A DNA stretch of 64,000 nt from Mycolicibacterium holsaticum DSM 44478 = JCM 12374 (GCF_019645835.1 NZ_CP080998.1:2542001-2606000), one strand, 5' to 3'. Shown: positions 1 to 9,058, counted from the stretch's first letter. Notes: generated by a model from the letters alone, not told the origin. A program made the numbers and translations.

Positions 1-3000
1 GGCGTAAGCCTTGGCTATCACCGACCACGTCCGGTTGTGCCTCGAGGCTTCCCCACACGCGTACCGGACATCGAGTTCGGCAATGGCGGTCTCCAGGTCG
101 TTGGAATCGAAGGCGAGGAAATTCGTGATCCGATGTTGCGTGTCGATCTCAAGCATGTGGAGGACTTCGGCCTCGAACGCGTCGGGCCGCAGGTCGTCCC
201 CCCAATAGCGAGCACGCATCAGCGCAAGACGCTCGCCGCGGGTGGCGACCACGGCCGTCGTCGAGTTCGTGATCCCCAGATCTGCGGTGATCTGCGCCTG
301 GGCGATGACGCTGTCTAGGCCCTGCAGAACCCCACCCCCGACCAACCGGCGACGGTCGTCGGCGAGGAAACCATCAGCCATGATTTCGGCCAGCGCATCC
401 CAATCGCCGCCGGTATAGGCGGTATTGAAACGGTCATGTGCTCGGCTTGCCGCGTTCTCGATTCGGGGCCGGCGGGTGTTCGCGACTGCGCTCGCGCGAT
501 CGGCACTTTCACGGCGCAGACCTCGCCGTCGGTCATCGACACGGGTGTCCTGGGAGAATTGCTCGATCAATCGGTCGTCAGCTCGGCTTGTGGAGTTCTC
601 GGGTCGCGGATGCTGCTGCTCCTCGAACCGGGCGTGGGTGGCCTCGAGTTCGGCGATCGCGGCGTCCATGTCGCCGGTGTCAAACCACACCTGCAGCGCA
701 ATTTGGCCGTTGTCATCGAGGCCGTACAGTTGAAGCAGCTCGTCTCGGGGCGCGCCGGGGCTGAGGTCCGCCGTTCCGATTTCCAATCGGGTGAGGGCCA
801 GGCGATCCCCTCGCACGGCGAGGACGACGTGACTGTGCCGCACCGCGCCGATCGCGGGATAACTCCTCGCGCCGCGCACCCATTCATCGGATGGAAGCTC
901 TTCGTGGGTAACGCCGACTACCTTTCGCCGACTTTCGACGGTCACCCACGTCGCTACCTGATCCTCGAGCTCATCCCACGCTTCGCGATCGAAGGCGGTA
1001 TCGAGGCGGCGGAGCGCCCGCACGCAGGCATTGTCCAGCTCGTCCGGTGGCGCTCCTGGTGTTGATTCTGCGACCGGAAGCTCACGCTCGCCAAGGATGC
1101 TGCGCGTCTTATCGGCAAGAGCCACAGCACCTTTGAGCTCATACAGGCGAACCGCCCGCTCGGCGGCGGCTCGCGCCTCCACCGTGTCGCCGGCGGCGCT
1201 CAACACCGTCGCCAGCGCGAGGCACGCATCGCCGTGATCGACGAGAGCGTCGGTGCGCTCGGCCGCCGCCACAGCCTCCTCGGCCACCCTGCGGGCCTCG
1301 TCGTGCGCACCGTTGCGGGCCAGCAGCTGTGCCCGAACCGTGCGCCACGCGATCGACGCCTTCAACGCGTGCCCGGCCAGACGTTCACTCTCCGCGCACA
1401 GTTCATCGGCGTCGCCGTCTCGGCCGAGTGCGAGACATGCCCTTGCCAACAGCGCTGCGCTCTCCGCGGTGTCGGCCTCGAGGCGCATTCGGCGGAAGCC
1501 GTCATAGGCCCGGCGTAGATGCGGCTCGGCGGCCGCGGGATCGTCGGCGATCAGCTCCACGATGCCCGCGAACTGGTCGACCTCCAATAATGCGTGCCGC
1601 ATGCCGAGGTCGGTGAGCGTGCGCCTGGCGGAGTCGATCAGCTGTCGGCCCGCCGCGGCGCGTCCGCGAAACGCGTCGAGTACGCCCTGGCATCTGGTCG
1701 ATGTCGCCTCCACGACCGGCGACCCCGTCGTGATGCGCAGCAGCCGCACGACATCGAGACACCGCCCGCCCGCGCGCGGCACGGGGTTGGGGCCCCACAG
1801 CGCCGCAAGCGGTGCCCCCGCCAACACGGTGTTCACCCGCCGATGTTCCTGTGCCCGGCGCGCCGCGGTCAGCGCCTGGTCCAACGCCGTTTCGCAATCG
1901 GCGATGCGCCCGAGGCGGGCGAGACATCCGGCCCGCACGGTGTGAGCGTTGGCGACTCCCGCGGCGTCGTCGAGTCCGGCCAGCGTCGCAGCGGCCGCGG
2001 CCACCGCGGATTCGATGTCGTCCAACCGTTCCGGATCGGTCAGCATCGAAAGCTGACCGTCGAAGCTTGTCCCCCAGGCTGCCAAACGGTCGGAATCGCC
2101 CGCAGCGTCCTGCAATTGCGAGACCGCTCCCTTCGCGGACACCACGTCACCGGCGGCGAGCAGCGCCTCACAGCGTGCGATCAGCAGTTCGGCTTGCAGT
2201 TCGTCGCGGTCGGGCAGCTCGTCGTCGAGCTCATCGAGCGCGTGTAGTGCTCTGTCGTAGTGGTCGGCCGCACCTTCGTAGGCCAGCCGTGTCATCGCCT
2301 GGTCCGCTGCCCGTCGGCAGTAATGAACGGCTTTGGCGGCGTTGCCCGCCCACGCACACTCGAAGTAGTGGTGAGCGAGTTCGGCGAGGAGTTCCTCGTC
2401 GGCGCCGGACTCGGCTTCCAGTGTCGCGGCGATGTGCTGATGTAGCCGCATGCGCCGCACCGATGGCAGCTCGGCAAGCAAGGACTGCCGCACGAGGGCG
2501 TGGTTGAACCGATAGCGGCCGCCCTGTTCTTCGATGACGATGCCTGCTTTACCCGCCTCGTCGAACGCATCGACGAGATCCTGGTCCATCACCCGCTCGA
2601 CCAGATCAAGCGCGAACCTGCTGCCCACGACCGCAGCTGCAGCCAGCGCCTTGTTGGTCTCCGCTGGCAGTCGGGAAAGCCTGCGGCTCACGGCTTCTCG
2701 AACGCCCTGGGGAAGGGTGTTCGGATCCCAATGGCCGCCGCTTTCGTCGACGTGCTGCAACGCCTCGATGAGGAAGAACGGGTTTCCGCTGGTGACGGCC
2801 GCCAGGGCCTGAGCAAGCTCCTCGTCGTCGTAACCCGCCTTCACGACATAAGCGCTCACCTCCTCTTCGTCGAGGCCGCCGAGCGCAATGCGGTCGGCGA
2901 AGCCGTCACGGTGAAGGTCGGCGAGCATCGCCGCAAGAGGATGGGAGCGGTCGAGGTCGGTGCTGCGGTACGTGCCGACGATCTGGACCCGCGCGCGCTC

Positions 3001-4866
3001 TCCGAAGCGGAGAAGATGCCGCATCAGCAGCAGGGTCGGTTTGGCCGCCCAGTGCAGATCGTCGAGAACCAGAATGACGGGCGCATCCGCGGAGGCGATC
3101 TCCAACAGCGCGACCACGGCGTCGAAGAGCGCATAGCGTTCCGTGTCGGGATCGCCATGGTGCGGCGCGCACAGATCGGGCAGCACATCGGTGAGTCGTG
3201 GCACCAGCGGAAGCAACGACTCCACACCTCGTAACCCTCGCAACCGGCTGGCACCGACGTGGGGTACCAGCGCCCGAAGTGCTTCGGCGAACGGTTGGTA
3301 ATGCGCGCCGAGATCCTCGTCGCACCGGCCGTAGAGCACGACGGCGCCCTGTTCATAAGCCTGGCGAGACCACTCCCCTGCCAGTCGGGTCTTGCCCACC
3401 CCGGGTTCGCCGGCGATGAGAACCGCGCGTGTGCCCACGGCCAGCGCTGTCTGCCATGCGGCCAGAAGCCGCCCGAGTTCGTCACCACGCCCGACGAACG
3501 GTCCGGGGACGGCCAGCACAGCTGGCAGAACGGGCCGCTCAAAGGGCTCTTCCGTTGGTGCATCGGGAGATTCGTCAGCAGACAGCAGACGCAGTTCGAA
3601 CACATGCTCCGGTCGCGCCAGGTTGCGTAACTGGCGCGTGCCCAGATCGGCCAGCACGACATCGTCTGGGAGTGAATCGATGACCAGTTCGGCCGTGGCT
3701 CCGGAACACAGAATCTGGCCGCCGGCCGCCAGTGACCGCAGCCGGGCAGCGCGGTTGACCGCCCGACCGAAGTAGTCGCCGTCGCGGAGCTCGACTTCAC
3801 CGGTGTGCAGCGCCACGCGAATACGCATGGGCTGTGCAAGATCCCAAGGCTCGTGGCGGATCGCTTCCTGCAGATCGATGGCAGCCATGGCGGCCGTCGA
3901 CGGCCGGTCGAAGACCGAGAACGTCGCGTCGCCCTCGCCCCGGGTCTTGACCAGCCGTCCACCACGCAAGGTGACGATCTGTTCGACGATCTCGTCGTGC
4001 CTGGCCAGCGCGACCGCCATCGCCTCCGCATCTGCCTCCCACGCCGCCGTCGACCCCTCGATATCGGTGAGCAGGAACGTCACCGCACGTGTCACCACCG
4101 AAAGCTGGGGTGAAACAGGCACTTCCAGCGCACTGTCCTGCGCGACGATCGCGGTTTCCAGTCGGCGGAGGTCTGGCCCTGGATCGACGCCGAGCTCGTC
4201 GGCCAGCAGTGATCGAGCGCGCTGAAAAGCGCCGAGTGCTTCACCCTGTCTGCCCGCCCGGTAAAGGGCCAACATCAGCTGACCCCAGCGCCTTTCGCGT
4301 AACGGTCCTTCGGCAACGGCGGCCTCGAGCTCGCCGATGATCTCGGCCGCCCGCCCCGTCGCGAGCACCGCGTCGGCTCGGTCCTCCACCAACGCGGCGT
4401 GGCCCTCGAACCAGCGGGTCTTCTCGGATACTCCGCGGGTTCCGTCGGGCAGTTCGGGGACACCGCGCCACAGCGTCAACGCCTCGTCGAAGCACGCCAC
4501 CGCGTGGCTGGTGTCCCCGGCGGCGACGGCGTCACGGCCCTTGCTGATGGCCAGCTTGTACCGGGTGGCATCGATCTCCGTTGTGCGCAGCGTCCATCCG
4601 GTGCCTTCCGTCACGATGAAGCCATCACCGAGGGCACGCCGAAGTGCAGAGATGTGGGTCTGGAGAGCCTTCCCGGCGGTACGCGGCGGTTCGTCGCCCC
4701 ACAGCAGGTCGAGGAGAACGTCTGCGGACACGACGGAGGCGCCGTGTAATCCGAGCATCGTGAGGAGAGCGCGGGGTTTCGCGCCCGGGATGGTGACCGG
4801 CAGACCATACTGCCGGACCTGGAGAGGACCCAGAACCCCCAGCTCCACCTGTTGAAGAGTAGTCAC
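1..4866 (-). CDS. SARP-type regulator fused to nucleotide cyclase, AAA ATPase, TPR and NTF2-like domains (3' end missing)
   Basis: One open frame runs from a GTG at 4866 to the left edge (about 1,622 residues visible, C-terminus missing). Domains in order: winged-helix plus BTAD of SARP activators (about 1-240); class III adenylate/guanylate cyclase (about 260-450) with LLTDIEGST (metal Asp about 268), GEGD and VNRAAR, so both metal Asp and the Asn/Arg pair are present; AAA/NTPase with Walker A GEPGVGKT (Lys about 492) and Walker B-like VILVLDDLHW; a long TPR-like helical region (about 800-1250); then two NTF2/SnoaL-like segments (about 1272-1420 and 1470 onward). BTAD begins directly at the GTG, which supports this start, although the ribosome site is weak. 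Family knowledge suggests a signal-responsive transcriptional regulator; ligand and targets are unknown. Several long plus-strand frames over it are shadows. Confidence 0.88.
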   Translation of the reverse strand, partial: MTTLQQVELGVLGPLQVRQYGLPVTIPGAKPRALLTMLGLHGASVVSADVLLDLLWGDEPPRTAGKALQTHISALRRALGDGFIVTEGTGWTLRTTEIDATRYKLAISKGRDAVAAGDTSHAVACFDEALTLWRGVPELPDGTRGVSEKTRWFEGHAALVEDRADAVLATGRAAEIIGELEAAVAEGPLRERRWGQLMLALYRAGRQGEALGAFQRARSLLADELGVDPGPDLRRLETAIVAQDSALEVPVSPQLSVVTRAVTFLLTDIEGSTAAWEADAEAMAVALARHDEIVEQIVTLRGGRLVKTRGEGDATFSVFDRPSTAAMAAIDLQEAIRHEPWDLAQPMRIRVALHTGEVELRDGDYFGRAVNRAARLRSLAAGGQILCSGATAELVIDSLPDDVVLADLGTRQLRNLARPEHVFELRLLSADESPDAPTEEPFERPVLPAVLAVPGPFVGRGDELGRLLAAWQTALAVGTRAVLIAGEPGVGKTRLAGEWSRQAYEQGAVVLYGRCDEDLGAHYQPFAEALRALVPHVGASRLRGLRGVESLLPLVPRLTDVLPDLCAPHHGDPDTERYALFDAVVALLEIASADAPVILVLDDLHWAAKPTLLLMRHLLRFGERARVQIVGTYRSTDLDRSHPLAAMLADLHRDGFADRIALGGLDEEEVSAYVVKAGYDDEELAQALAAVTSGNPFFLIEALQHVDESGGHWDPNTLPQGVREAVSRRLSRLPAETNKALAAAAVVGSRFALDLVERVMDQDLVDAFDEAGKAGIVIEEQGGRYRFNHALVRQSLLAELPSVRRMRLHQHIAATLEAESGADEELLAELAHHYFECAWAGNAAKAVHYCRRAADQAMTRLAYEGAADHYDRALHALDELDDELPDRDELQAELLIARCEALLAAGDVVSAKGAVSQLQDAAGDSDRLAAWGTSFDGQLSMLTDPERLDDIESAVAAAAATLAGLDDAAGVANAHTVRAGCLARLGRIADCETALDQALTAARRAQEHRRVNTVLAGAPLAALWGPNPVPRAGGRCLDVVRLLRITTGSPVVEATSTRCQGVLDAFRGRAAAGRQLIDSARRTLTDLGMRHALLEVDQFAGIVELIADDPAAAEPHLRRAYDGFRRMRLEADTAESAALLARACLALGRDGDADELCAESERLAGHALKASIAWRTVRAQLLARNGAHDEARRVAEEAVAAAERTDALVDHGDACLALATVLSAAGDTVEARAAAERAVRLYELKGAVALADKTRSILGERELPVAESTPGAPPDELDNACVRALRRLDTAFDREAWDELEDQVATWVTVESRRKVVGVTHEELPSDEWVRGARSYPAIGAVRHSHVVLAVRGDRLALTRLEIGTADLSPGAPRDELLQLYGLDDNGQIALQVWFDTGDMDAAIAELEATHARFEEQQHPRPENSTSRADDRLIEQFSQDTRVDDRRRGLRRESADRASAVANTRRPRIENAASRAHDRFNTAYTGGDWDALAEIMADGFLADDRRRLVGGGVLQGLDSVIAQAQITADLGITNSTTAVVATRGERLALMRARYWGDDLRPDAFEAEVLHMLEIDTQHRITNFLAFDSNDLETAIAELDVRYACGEASRHNRTWSVIAKAYA

Positions 4867-4933
4867 GTCGGCAATCGTCGGTGGGTTGATTCAATACACG
4901 GTCAAGGATGAGTAAAGATGCCTTTGGCGCAGG

Positions 4934-6088
4934 GTGTGGCAGGCTCGAACCGTGGATCTACCGCGGCCTGACTTGGACTCAGCGCACTTGGCCGATGTCG
5001 TGCCCTCGGTGCTCGCAGCGAAGGGTGTGCCCGGGTTTGACGGCCGAATCCCGCTGCCGACAGACATCGCCGGCGCCTGCGTGATGTTGATTGACGGACT
5101 CGGTGCCGAACTGCTCGACACGTACGCGGCCGATGCGCCAACGTTGGCCGCGCTGCGCGGCCCGACGCTGCAGGTCGGCTTTCCGTCCACCACCGTGGCC
5201 GGGCTCGCGGCCCTCGGCACCGGTTGCCGCTCCGGGGTACACGGGCTCGTCGGCTACTCCTTCCGCCTGCCCGACGTGGGCCTGATCAATCCACTGCGGT
5301 GGCGCCCACATCCATGGGGCGACGACCTTCGCGAGGCCGTTGCGCCCGAAGAGGTGCAACCCATGCCGACGACGTTTGAGCGGGCGGCGTCGGCCGGCGT
5401 CGAGGTGAGCGTCATCTCCGGTGCCGAGTTCACGAATTCCGGCTTGACCCGAGCGGTCTTGCGCGGCGGTCGTTATGTCGGTGTGCAGGCGCTGGGAGAT
5501 CTGGCCGCGCGTGTGCAGGAGGTGATCGCCGACGGTGGCGTCTGCTACGGCTACCACAGCGAGCTCGATCTGCTCGGTCATCTGTACGGACCGGGATCGG
5601 CGCCGTGGCGGATGCAGTTGCGCCACGTGGATCGGCTGGTCGAGTCGGTGGTCGACGCGCTGCCACCAGGCGGCCTCCTTGCGGTGGTGGCTGATCACGG
5701 AATGGTGTCGGTGGACGCGGCCGACATCGTGGATGTGGACGCCACCCCGGTGCTTCTCGACGGCGTTGAGGACGTCGGCGGCGAACCGCGGGCCCGTCAC
5801 ATATATGTCGCGCGCGGCGCCGTCGAAATTGTCTTGTCCACCTGGCGCGAGACCCTCAAGGGACGGGCGTGGGTGGTGACCCGCGAAGAGGCGATCGAGG
5901 CCGGGTGGTTCGGCGAGCCGGTCAGCGACGACGCGCGGCGCCGCATCGGTGACGTGGTCGCTGCGGCGCGTGGTTCGGCAGCAGTGGTGCGACGCCAGGT
6001 CGAACCGCTGGAATCCTCGCTGATCGGCCATCATGGGTCGCTGACTAATGCCGAGCAGTCGGTTCCGCTCTTGCTTTCGCATCGTTGA
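4934..6088 (+). CDS. Alkaline phosphatase superfamily protein (nucleotide pyrophosphatase/phosphodiesterase type)
   Basis: The 384-residue protein matches the NPP/type I phosphodiesterase group of the alkaline phosphatase superfamily. Visible signatures are VMLIDGLGAELL (first metal Asp), FPSTTVAGLAALGTG (Thr nucleophile in FPSTT), a YHSELDLLGHLYG segment with metal ligands, and ADHGM near residue 255. It probably hydrolyses a phosphodiester or pyrophosphate bond; the substrate cannot be read from sequence. No signal peptide is seen. The start is GTG 4934 or in-frame GTG 4952; the second begins closer to the conserved part. It diverges from the large regulator with only 67 bases between them, so the promoters overlap. 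Confidence 0.85.
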   Translation: MWQARTVDLPRPDLDSAHLADVVPSVLAAKGVPGFDGRIPLPTDIAGACVMLIDGLGAELLDTYAADAPTLAALRGPTLQVGFPSTTVAGLAALGTGCRSGVHGLVGYSFRLPDVGLINPLRWRPHPWGDDLREAVAPEEVQPMPTTFERAASAGVEVSVISGAEFTNSGLTRAVLRGGRYVGVQALGDLAARVQEVIADGGVCYGYHSELDLLGHLYGPGSAPWRMQLRHVDRLVESVVDALPPGGLLAVVADHGMVSVDAADIVDVDATPVLLDGVEDVGGEPRARHIYVARGAVEIVLSTWRETLKGRAWVVTREEAIEAGWFGEPVSDDARRRIGDVVAAARGSAAVVRRQVEPLESSLIGHHGSLTNAEQSVPLLLSHR

Positions 6089-6256
6089 AAAAGCTTGTAT
6101 AGCAAGGTATTTCAACGACCACCGTTGGTCAAATAGCGGCTGCACCGGCGAATATGAGCCTTAGGCAACAGAAGTCCAGATCTATTCGGCTATCGGCAGG
6201 CGTATTTGTTCCCAGTGCAAGCGAATTCAGTGAACTGTCCCGTACTAAATTCGTAG

Positions 6257-6272
6257 TGTGAACGAGGTCACA
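6257..6272. promoter_or_regulatory. Candidate CRP/FNR-family binding box (perfect TGTGA-N6-TCACA)
   Basis: The site reads TGTGAACGAGGTCACA, a perfect match to the CRP consensus TGTGA-N6-TCACA, also used by mycobacterial CRP and corynebacterial GlxR. It lies 67 bases before the start of the NlpC/P60 gene at 6339. A second box follows 24 bases downstream. Binding is inferred, not shown. Confidence 0.65.
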
Positions 6273-6280
6273 GCATTTCG

Positions 6281-6296
6281 CGTGAATACGGTCACA
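6281..6296. promoter_or_regulatory. Second candidate CRP-family box (CGTGA-N6-TCACA)
   Basis: CGTGAATACGGTCACA matches nine of the ten fixed positions of the CRP consensus and is in tandem with the perfect box at 6257. If transcription starts at the ATG at 6339, the two centres lie near -74.5 and -50.5, positions usable by an activator. Confidence 0.55.
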
Positions 6297-6324
6297 GATT
6301 TTGCGGCCCGATAAAACCCTCTGT

Positions 6325-6330
6325 TAGCGT
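6325..6330 (+). promoter_or_regulatory. Possible -10 element of a leaderless promoter
   Basis: TAGCGT fits the mycobacterial -10 pattern TAnnnT and ends 8 bases before the ATG at 6339. No Shine-Dalgarno sequence precedes that ATG, and an in-frame stop at 6312-6314 limits any earlier start. A leaderless mRNA is therefore plausible. Confidence 0.35.
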
Positions 6331-6338
6331 CCGGCCGC

Positions 6339-6947
6339 ATGTTTGCTATCGCAACGCTGTTGACGCTTGTCAACTCGGTTTCGGGCACTCCGTACGTCTC
6401 CGGCGGGGATTCCCCTGCGGGAACTGACTGTTCAGGTCTGGTTTCCTGGGTGACCAACGCCGCAACAGGAAGGCCCGTGTACGGCAACCGGTTCCACACC
6501 GGAAACATTGAAAACGCACTGCTCGCACGCGGTTTCCAGCACGGCAGTCAACCCGGCGCATTGGTGGTCGGCTGGAACAGTGGCCACGCCGCGGTGACAC
6601 TGCCCGATGGCACGCCGGTGTCCTCCGGTGAGGGTGGCGGAGTGAAGATCGGCGGTGGCGGCGCTTACCAGAAGCAGTTCACCCGGCACATGTTCCTGCC
6701 GATGCCGCCGGAACAGCCCGTGCCTCCCGGCGCGCCGGCGGCCCCGGTGGTGCTGATGGGCGCGGAACATCCGCCGGCCCCGGGGATGCCGGGATTGGCA
6801 CCCCCGCCGCCTGCCGACCCGTTCGCGCCACCGCCGCCCCCGCCTCCGGGGATGGCGCCGCCACCACCGCCCCCGCCTCCGGGAATGCCCCCGCCGCCGC
6901 CTCCCGCGCCAGGCGTACCCCCGCCACCCGGCATGCCGCCGGCCTGA
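6339..6947 (+). CDS. NlpC/P60-type peptidase domain protein with proline-rich tail
   Basis: The 202-residue protein has a compact NlpC/P60-like domain: PYVSGGDSPAGTDCSGLVSW carries the expected catalytic Cys, and GHAAVTLP the His about 70 residues later. Such enzymes usually cut peptidoglycan stem peptides. From about residue 124 it becomes almost pure proline with Gly-Met or Gly-Val punctuation. The N-terminal helix belongs to the catalytic domain, and no separate Sec signal peptide is visible, which is odd for a cell-wall enzyme. An in-frame stop just upstream leaves ATG 6339 as the only reasonable start. Two CRP-like boxes precede it. Peptidase family is likely; substrate and export route are unknown. 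Confidence 0.8.
   Translation: MFAIATLLTLVNSVSGTPYVSGGDSPAGTDCSGLVSWVTNAATGRPVYGNRFHTGNIENALLARGFQHGSQPGALVVGWNSGHAAVTLPDGTPVSSGEGGGVKIGGGGAYQKQFTRHMFLPMPPEQPVPPGAPAAPVVLMGAEHPPAPGMPGLAPPPPADPFAPPPPPPPGMAPPPPPPPPGMPPPPPPAPGVPPPPGMPPA
6826..6944 (+). repeat. Imperfect tandem proline-run repeats inside the NlpC/P60 gene
   Basis: Four consecutive blocks each encode 4-8 prolines followed by GM, GM, GV and GM. The first two blocks are nearly identical at DNA level with a period near 30 bases. Runs of this length normally stall ribosomes without EF-P. The repeat could change length by recombination. Confidence 0.7.
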
Positions 6948-6978
6948 TCCCAGGCGTCGCCCAGATAACCTCTGCGGC

Positions 6979-7725
6979 GTGATCGTCCTACTGCCGCCCT
7001 CGGAGACCAAGCGAGCCGGGGGCGACGGACCACCGCTGCGGCTGGAATCGCTCAGCTGTCCCGAATTGACACCGCTGCGCGCCACGCTGGTCGATGAACT
7101 GGTCGAACTCGCCCAGGACCGGACGGCCTGCCGCAAAGCACTCGCACTGTCGGCGTCACAAGATGCCGAGATCGATCGCAACGCCGAACTCCGCACGGCG
7201 GCGACCCTGCCCGCGATCCATCGCTACACAGGCGTGCTGTACGACGCGCTGGACATCGAGTCGCTGCGCGCGGCCGCGGCGGCTCGCGCCGGGGAACGGT
7301 TGGTCATCGGTTCCGCGCTGTTCGGGCTGCTGCGCGCGGAGGACCCCATCCCCGCCTACCGCCTTTCGGCGACCTCCAAGCTGCCGAAACAGCCCACGTT
7401 GGCCGCTCGATGGCGGCCCCTGCTGGAACCGGCGCTCACCCAACTGGCCGAAACTCAGTTGGTGGTCGACTTGCGGTCGGGCTCCTACGCATCGCTCGGC
7501 AGGCTCGACAATGCGGTGCGCGCCGACGTCGTCGCCGAAGATTCCGGCGGCACCCGCAAGGTGGTCACCCACTTCAACAAGGCCCACAAGGGCAGGCTGG
7601 CCCGGATCCTCGCGTCGTCGAAGGCCGAACCCGACAACGCCGCCGCCGTCGCAATGATCGCGCGACGCGCCGGCATGCGGGTGGAGCGTGAAGGTAACGA
7701 CCTCACCGTTGTCGTCGCGGCCTGA
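6979..7725 (+). CDS. yaaA: YaaA family protein (DUF328/UPF0246, peroxide stress)
   Basis: The 248-residue product begins with the family hallmark MIVLLPPSETK and contains FGLLRAEDPIPAYRLS and FNKAHKGRLAR near the C-terminus, both typical of YaaA. E. coli YaaA is a DNA-binding protein that limits damage during hydrogen peroxide stress by lowering free iron; transfer of that role here is inference. The start is GTG 6979, 31 bases after the preceding stop, so the two genes may be co-transcribed. Length is normal for the family. Confidence 0.85.
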   Translation: MIVLLPPSETKRAGGDGPPLRLESLSCPELTPLRATLVDELVELAQDRTACRKALALSASQDAEIDRNAELRTAATLPAIHRYTGVLYDALDIESLRAAAAARAGERLVIGSALFGLLRAEDPIPAYRLSATSKLPKQPTLAARWRPLLEPALTQLAETQLVVDLRSGSYASLGRLDNAVRADVVAEDSGGTRKVVTHFNKAHKGRLARILASSKAEPDNAAAVAMIARRAGMRVEREGNDLTVVVAA

Positions 7726-7771
7726 GTTCCGCCGTCCGAGATTTGTCGGTGGTCGGTTATATCGTCGGGTC

Positions 7772-9058
7772 ATGTTCGATGTGACCGAGTTGGCGGCGGT
7801 GGATCTGCATGCTGATGAGGCTGGGTTGGTCGAGCGGATTGGGTTGTTGGAGCGGGTGAAGTCGGCTGCGGCGGCGGGGCAGGCGCGTGCTGCGGCGTTG
7901 TTGGAGGCCAAGCGCTGCGCTCGTGAGGCGGCCGCCGGAGTGCCCAGGTCGAAACAGGGTAAAGGGTTGGCCAGTGAGGTGGCGTTGGCGCGGCGGGATT
8001 CCCCGTCGCGTGGCAATCGGCATTTGGGTTTCGCCAAGGCGTTGGTGTTGGAGATGCCACATACGTTGGCCGCGTTGGAGTGTGGGGCGCTGTCGGAGTG
8101 GCGCGCAACGTTGATCGTGGCCGAGTCGGCGTGTCTGACGGTCGAGGATCGCCGGCAGCTGGACGCCGAGTTGTGTGCCGACCTCGCCAGTCTGGACGGC
8201 ATGGGTGATGCGCGGGTGAAAGCCGAAGCCAAAAAGATCGCCTATCGGCTCGATCCGCATGCGGTGGTCGATCAGATGGCCAGGGCCGAGAAAGACCGCA
8301 CCGTCACCGTGCGCCCGGCCCCGGATGCGATGACCTATGTGACGGCGTTGTTGCCGGTGAGCCAGGGGGTCGGGGTGTATGCGGCGCTCAAACGCGCTGC
8401 CGATACGACCTTTGATGATCGTTCACGGGGCCAGGTGATGGCCGACACGCTGGTGGAGCGGGTCACCGGGCGCCCGGGCGAGGCGGCGGAGCCGGTGGCG
8501 GTCAACCTGATCATGAGTGATCAGAGCCTGTTGGGCGATGATGAGCATCCGGCGGTGGTCGACGGTTACGGGCCGATCCCGGCAGGGGTGGCGCGCCAGT
8601 TGGTATTGGCTGCGATCGCCGACAAGCGTTCGGTGGCCACCCTGCGGCGGCTGTACCGCCATCCCAGGTCGGGGGCGTTGGTGGCGATGGAGGCGCGCTC
8701 GCGGCGGTTCCCCAAGGCGTTGGCGCTGTTTATCGGGTTGCGTGATCAGCGATGTCGCACGCCCTATTGCGATGCCCCGATCCGGCATCGCGACCACGCG
8801 AAGCCGCACCATCGGGGTGGGCCGACCAGCGCGGTCAACGGGCTGGGCCTGTGTGAACAGTGCAACTACGTCAAGGAAGCCCCGGGCTGGCAGGCCAACA
8901 CCGGCGAGGTCGACGGTGTGCATCAGGCCGAAATCACCACCCCGACCGGGGCGACGTATCACGCCACGGCGCCACCGCCACCGGGTCCACCACCGATTGA
9001 GGTCAGCGAGCTCGAAATGCACATCAGCATCGAACTCGCCAACCTCCACGCCGCCTAG
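7772..9058 (+). CDS. DUF222 / 13E12-repeat family HNH endonuclease-like protein
   Basis: Starting at ATG 7772 (428 residues), the protein has an N-terminal DUF222 domain (about 30-300) and a C-terminal HNH module: CRTPYCDAPIRHRDH, HHRGG and LCEQCN give the Cys, His and Asn positions. This is the mycobacterial 13E12/REP13E12 family, often multicopy and sometimes a phage integration target in M. tuberculosis. Codon choice differs from the neighbours: leucine TTG and other T- or G-ending codons are much commoner, especially in the first 600 bases, hinting at separate ancestry or gene conversion among copies. The frame is intact. Its stop overlaps that of the convergent gene. Cellular role unknown. 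Confidence 0.85.
   Translation: MFDVTELAAVDLHADEAGLVERIGLLERVKSAAAAGQARAAALLEAKRCAREAAAGVPRSKQGKGLASEVALARRDSPSRGNRHLGFAKALVLEMPHTLAALECGALSEWRATLIVAESACLTVEDRRQLDAELCADLASLDGMGDARVKAEAKKIAYRLDPHAVVDQMARAEKDRTVTVRPAPDAMTYVTALLPVSQGVGVYAALKRAADTTFDDRSRGQVMADTLVERVTGRPGEAAEPVAVNLIMSDQSLLGDDEHPAVVDGYGPIPAGVARQLVLAAIADKRSVATLRRLYRHPRSGALVAMEARSRRFPKALALFIGLRDQRCRTPYCDAPIRHRDHAKPHHRGGPTSAVNGLGLCEQCNYVKEAPGWQANTGEVDGVHQAEITTPTGATYHATAPPPPGPPPIEVSELEMHISIELANLHAA

Noticed and set aside
436..3234. Long plus-strand open frames opposite the large regulator
   Set aside because: The minus frame is open without a break from 4866 to the edge and carries coherent BTAD, cyclase and ATPase motifs; the plus frames show no domain and are GC-driven shadows.
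6086..6118. GTTGAAA...TTTCAAC after the phosphodiesterase gene as a terminator
   Set aside because: The 7-bp stem is AT-rich with a 19-base loop and no T-run, so it is too weak to call.
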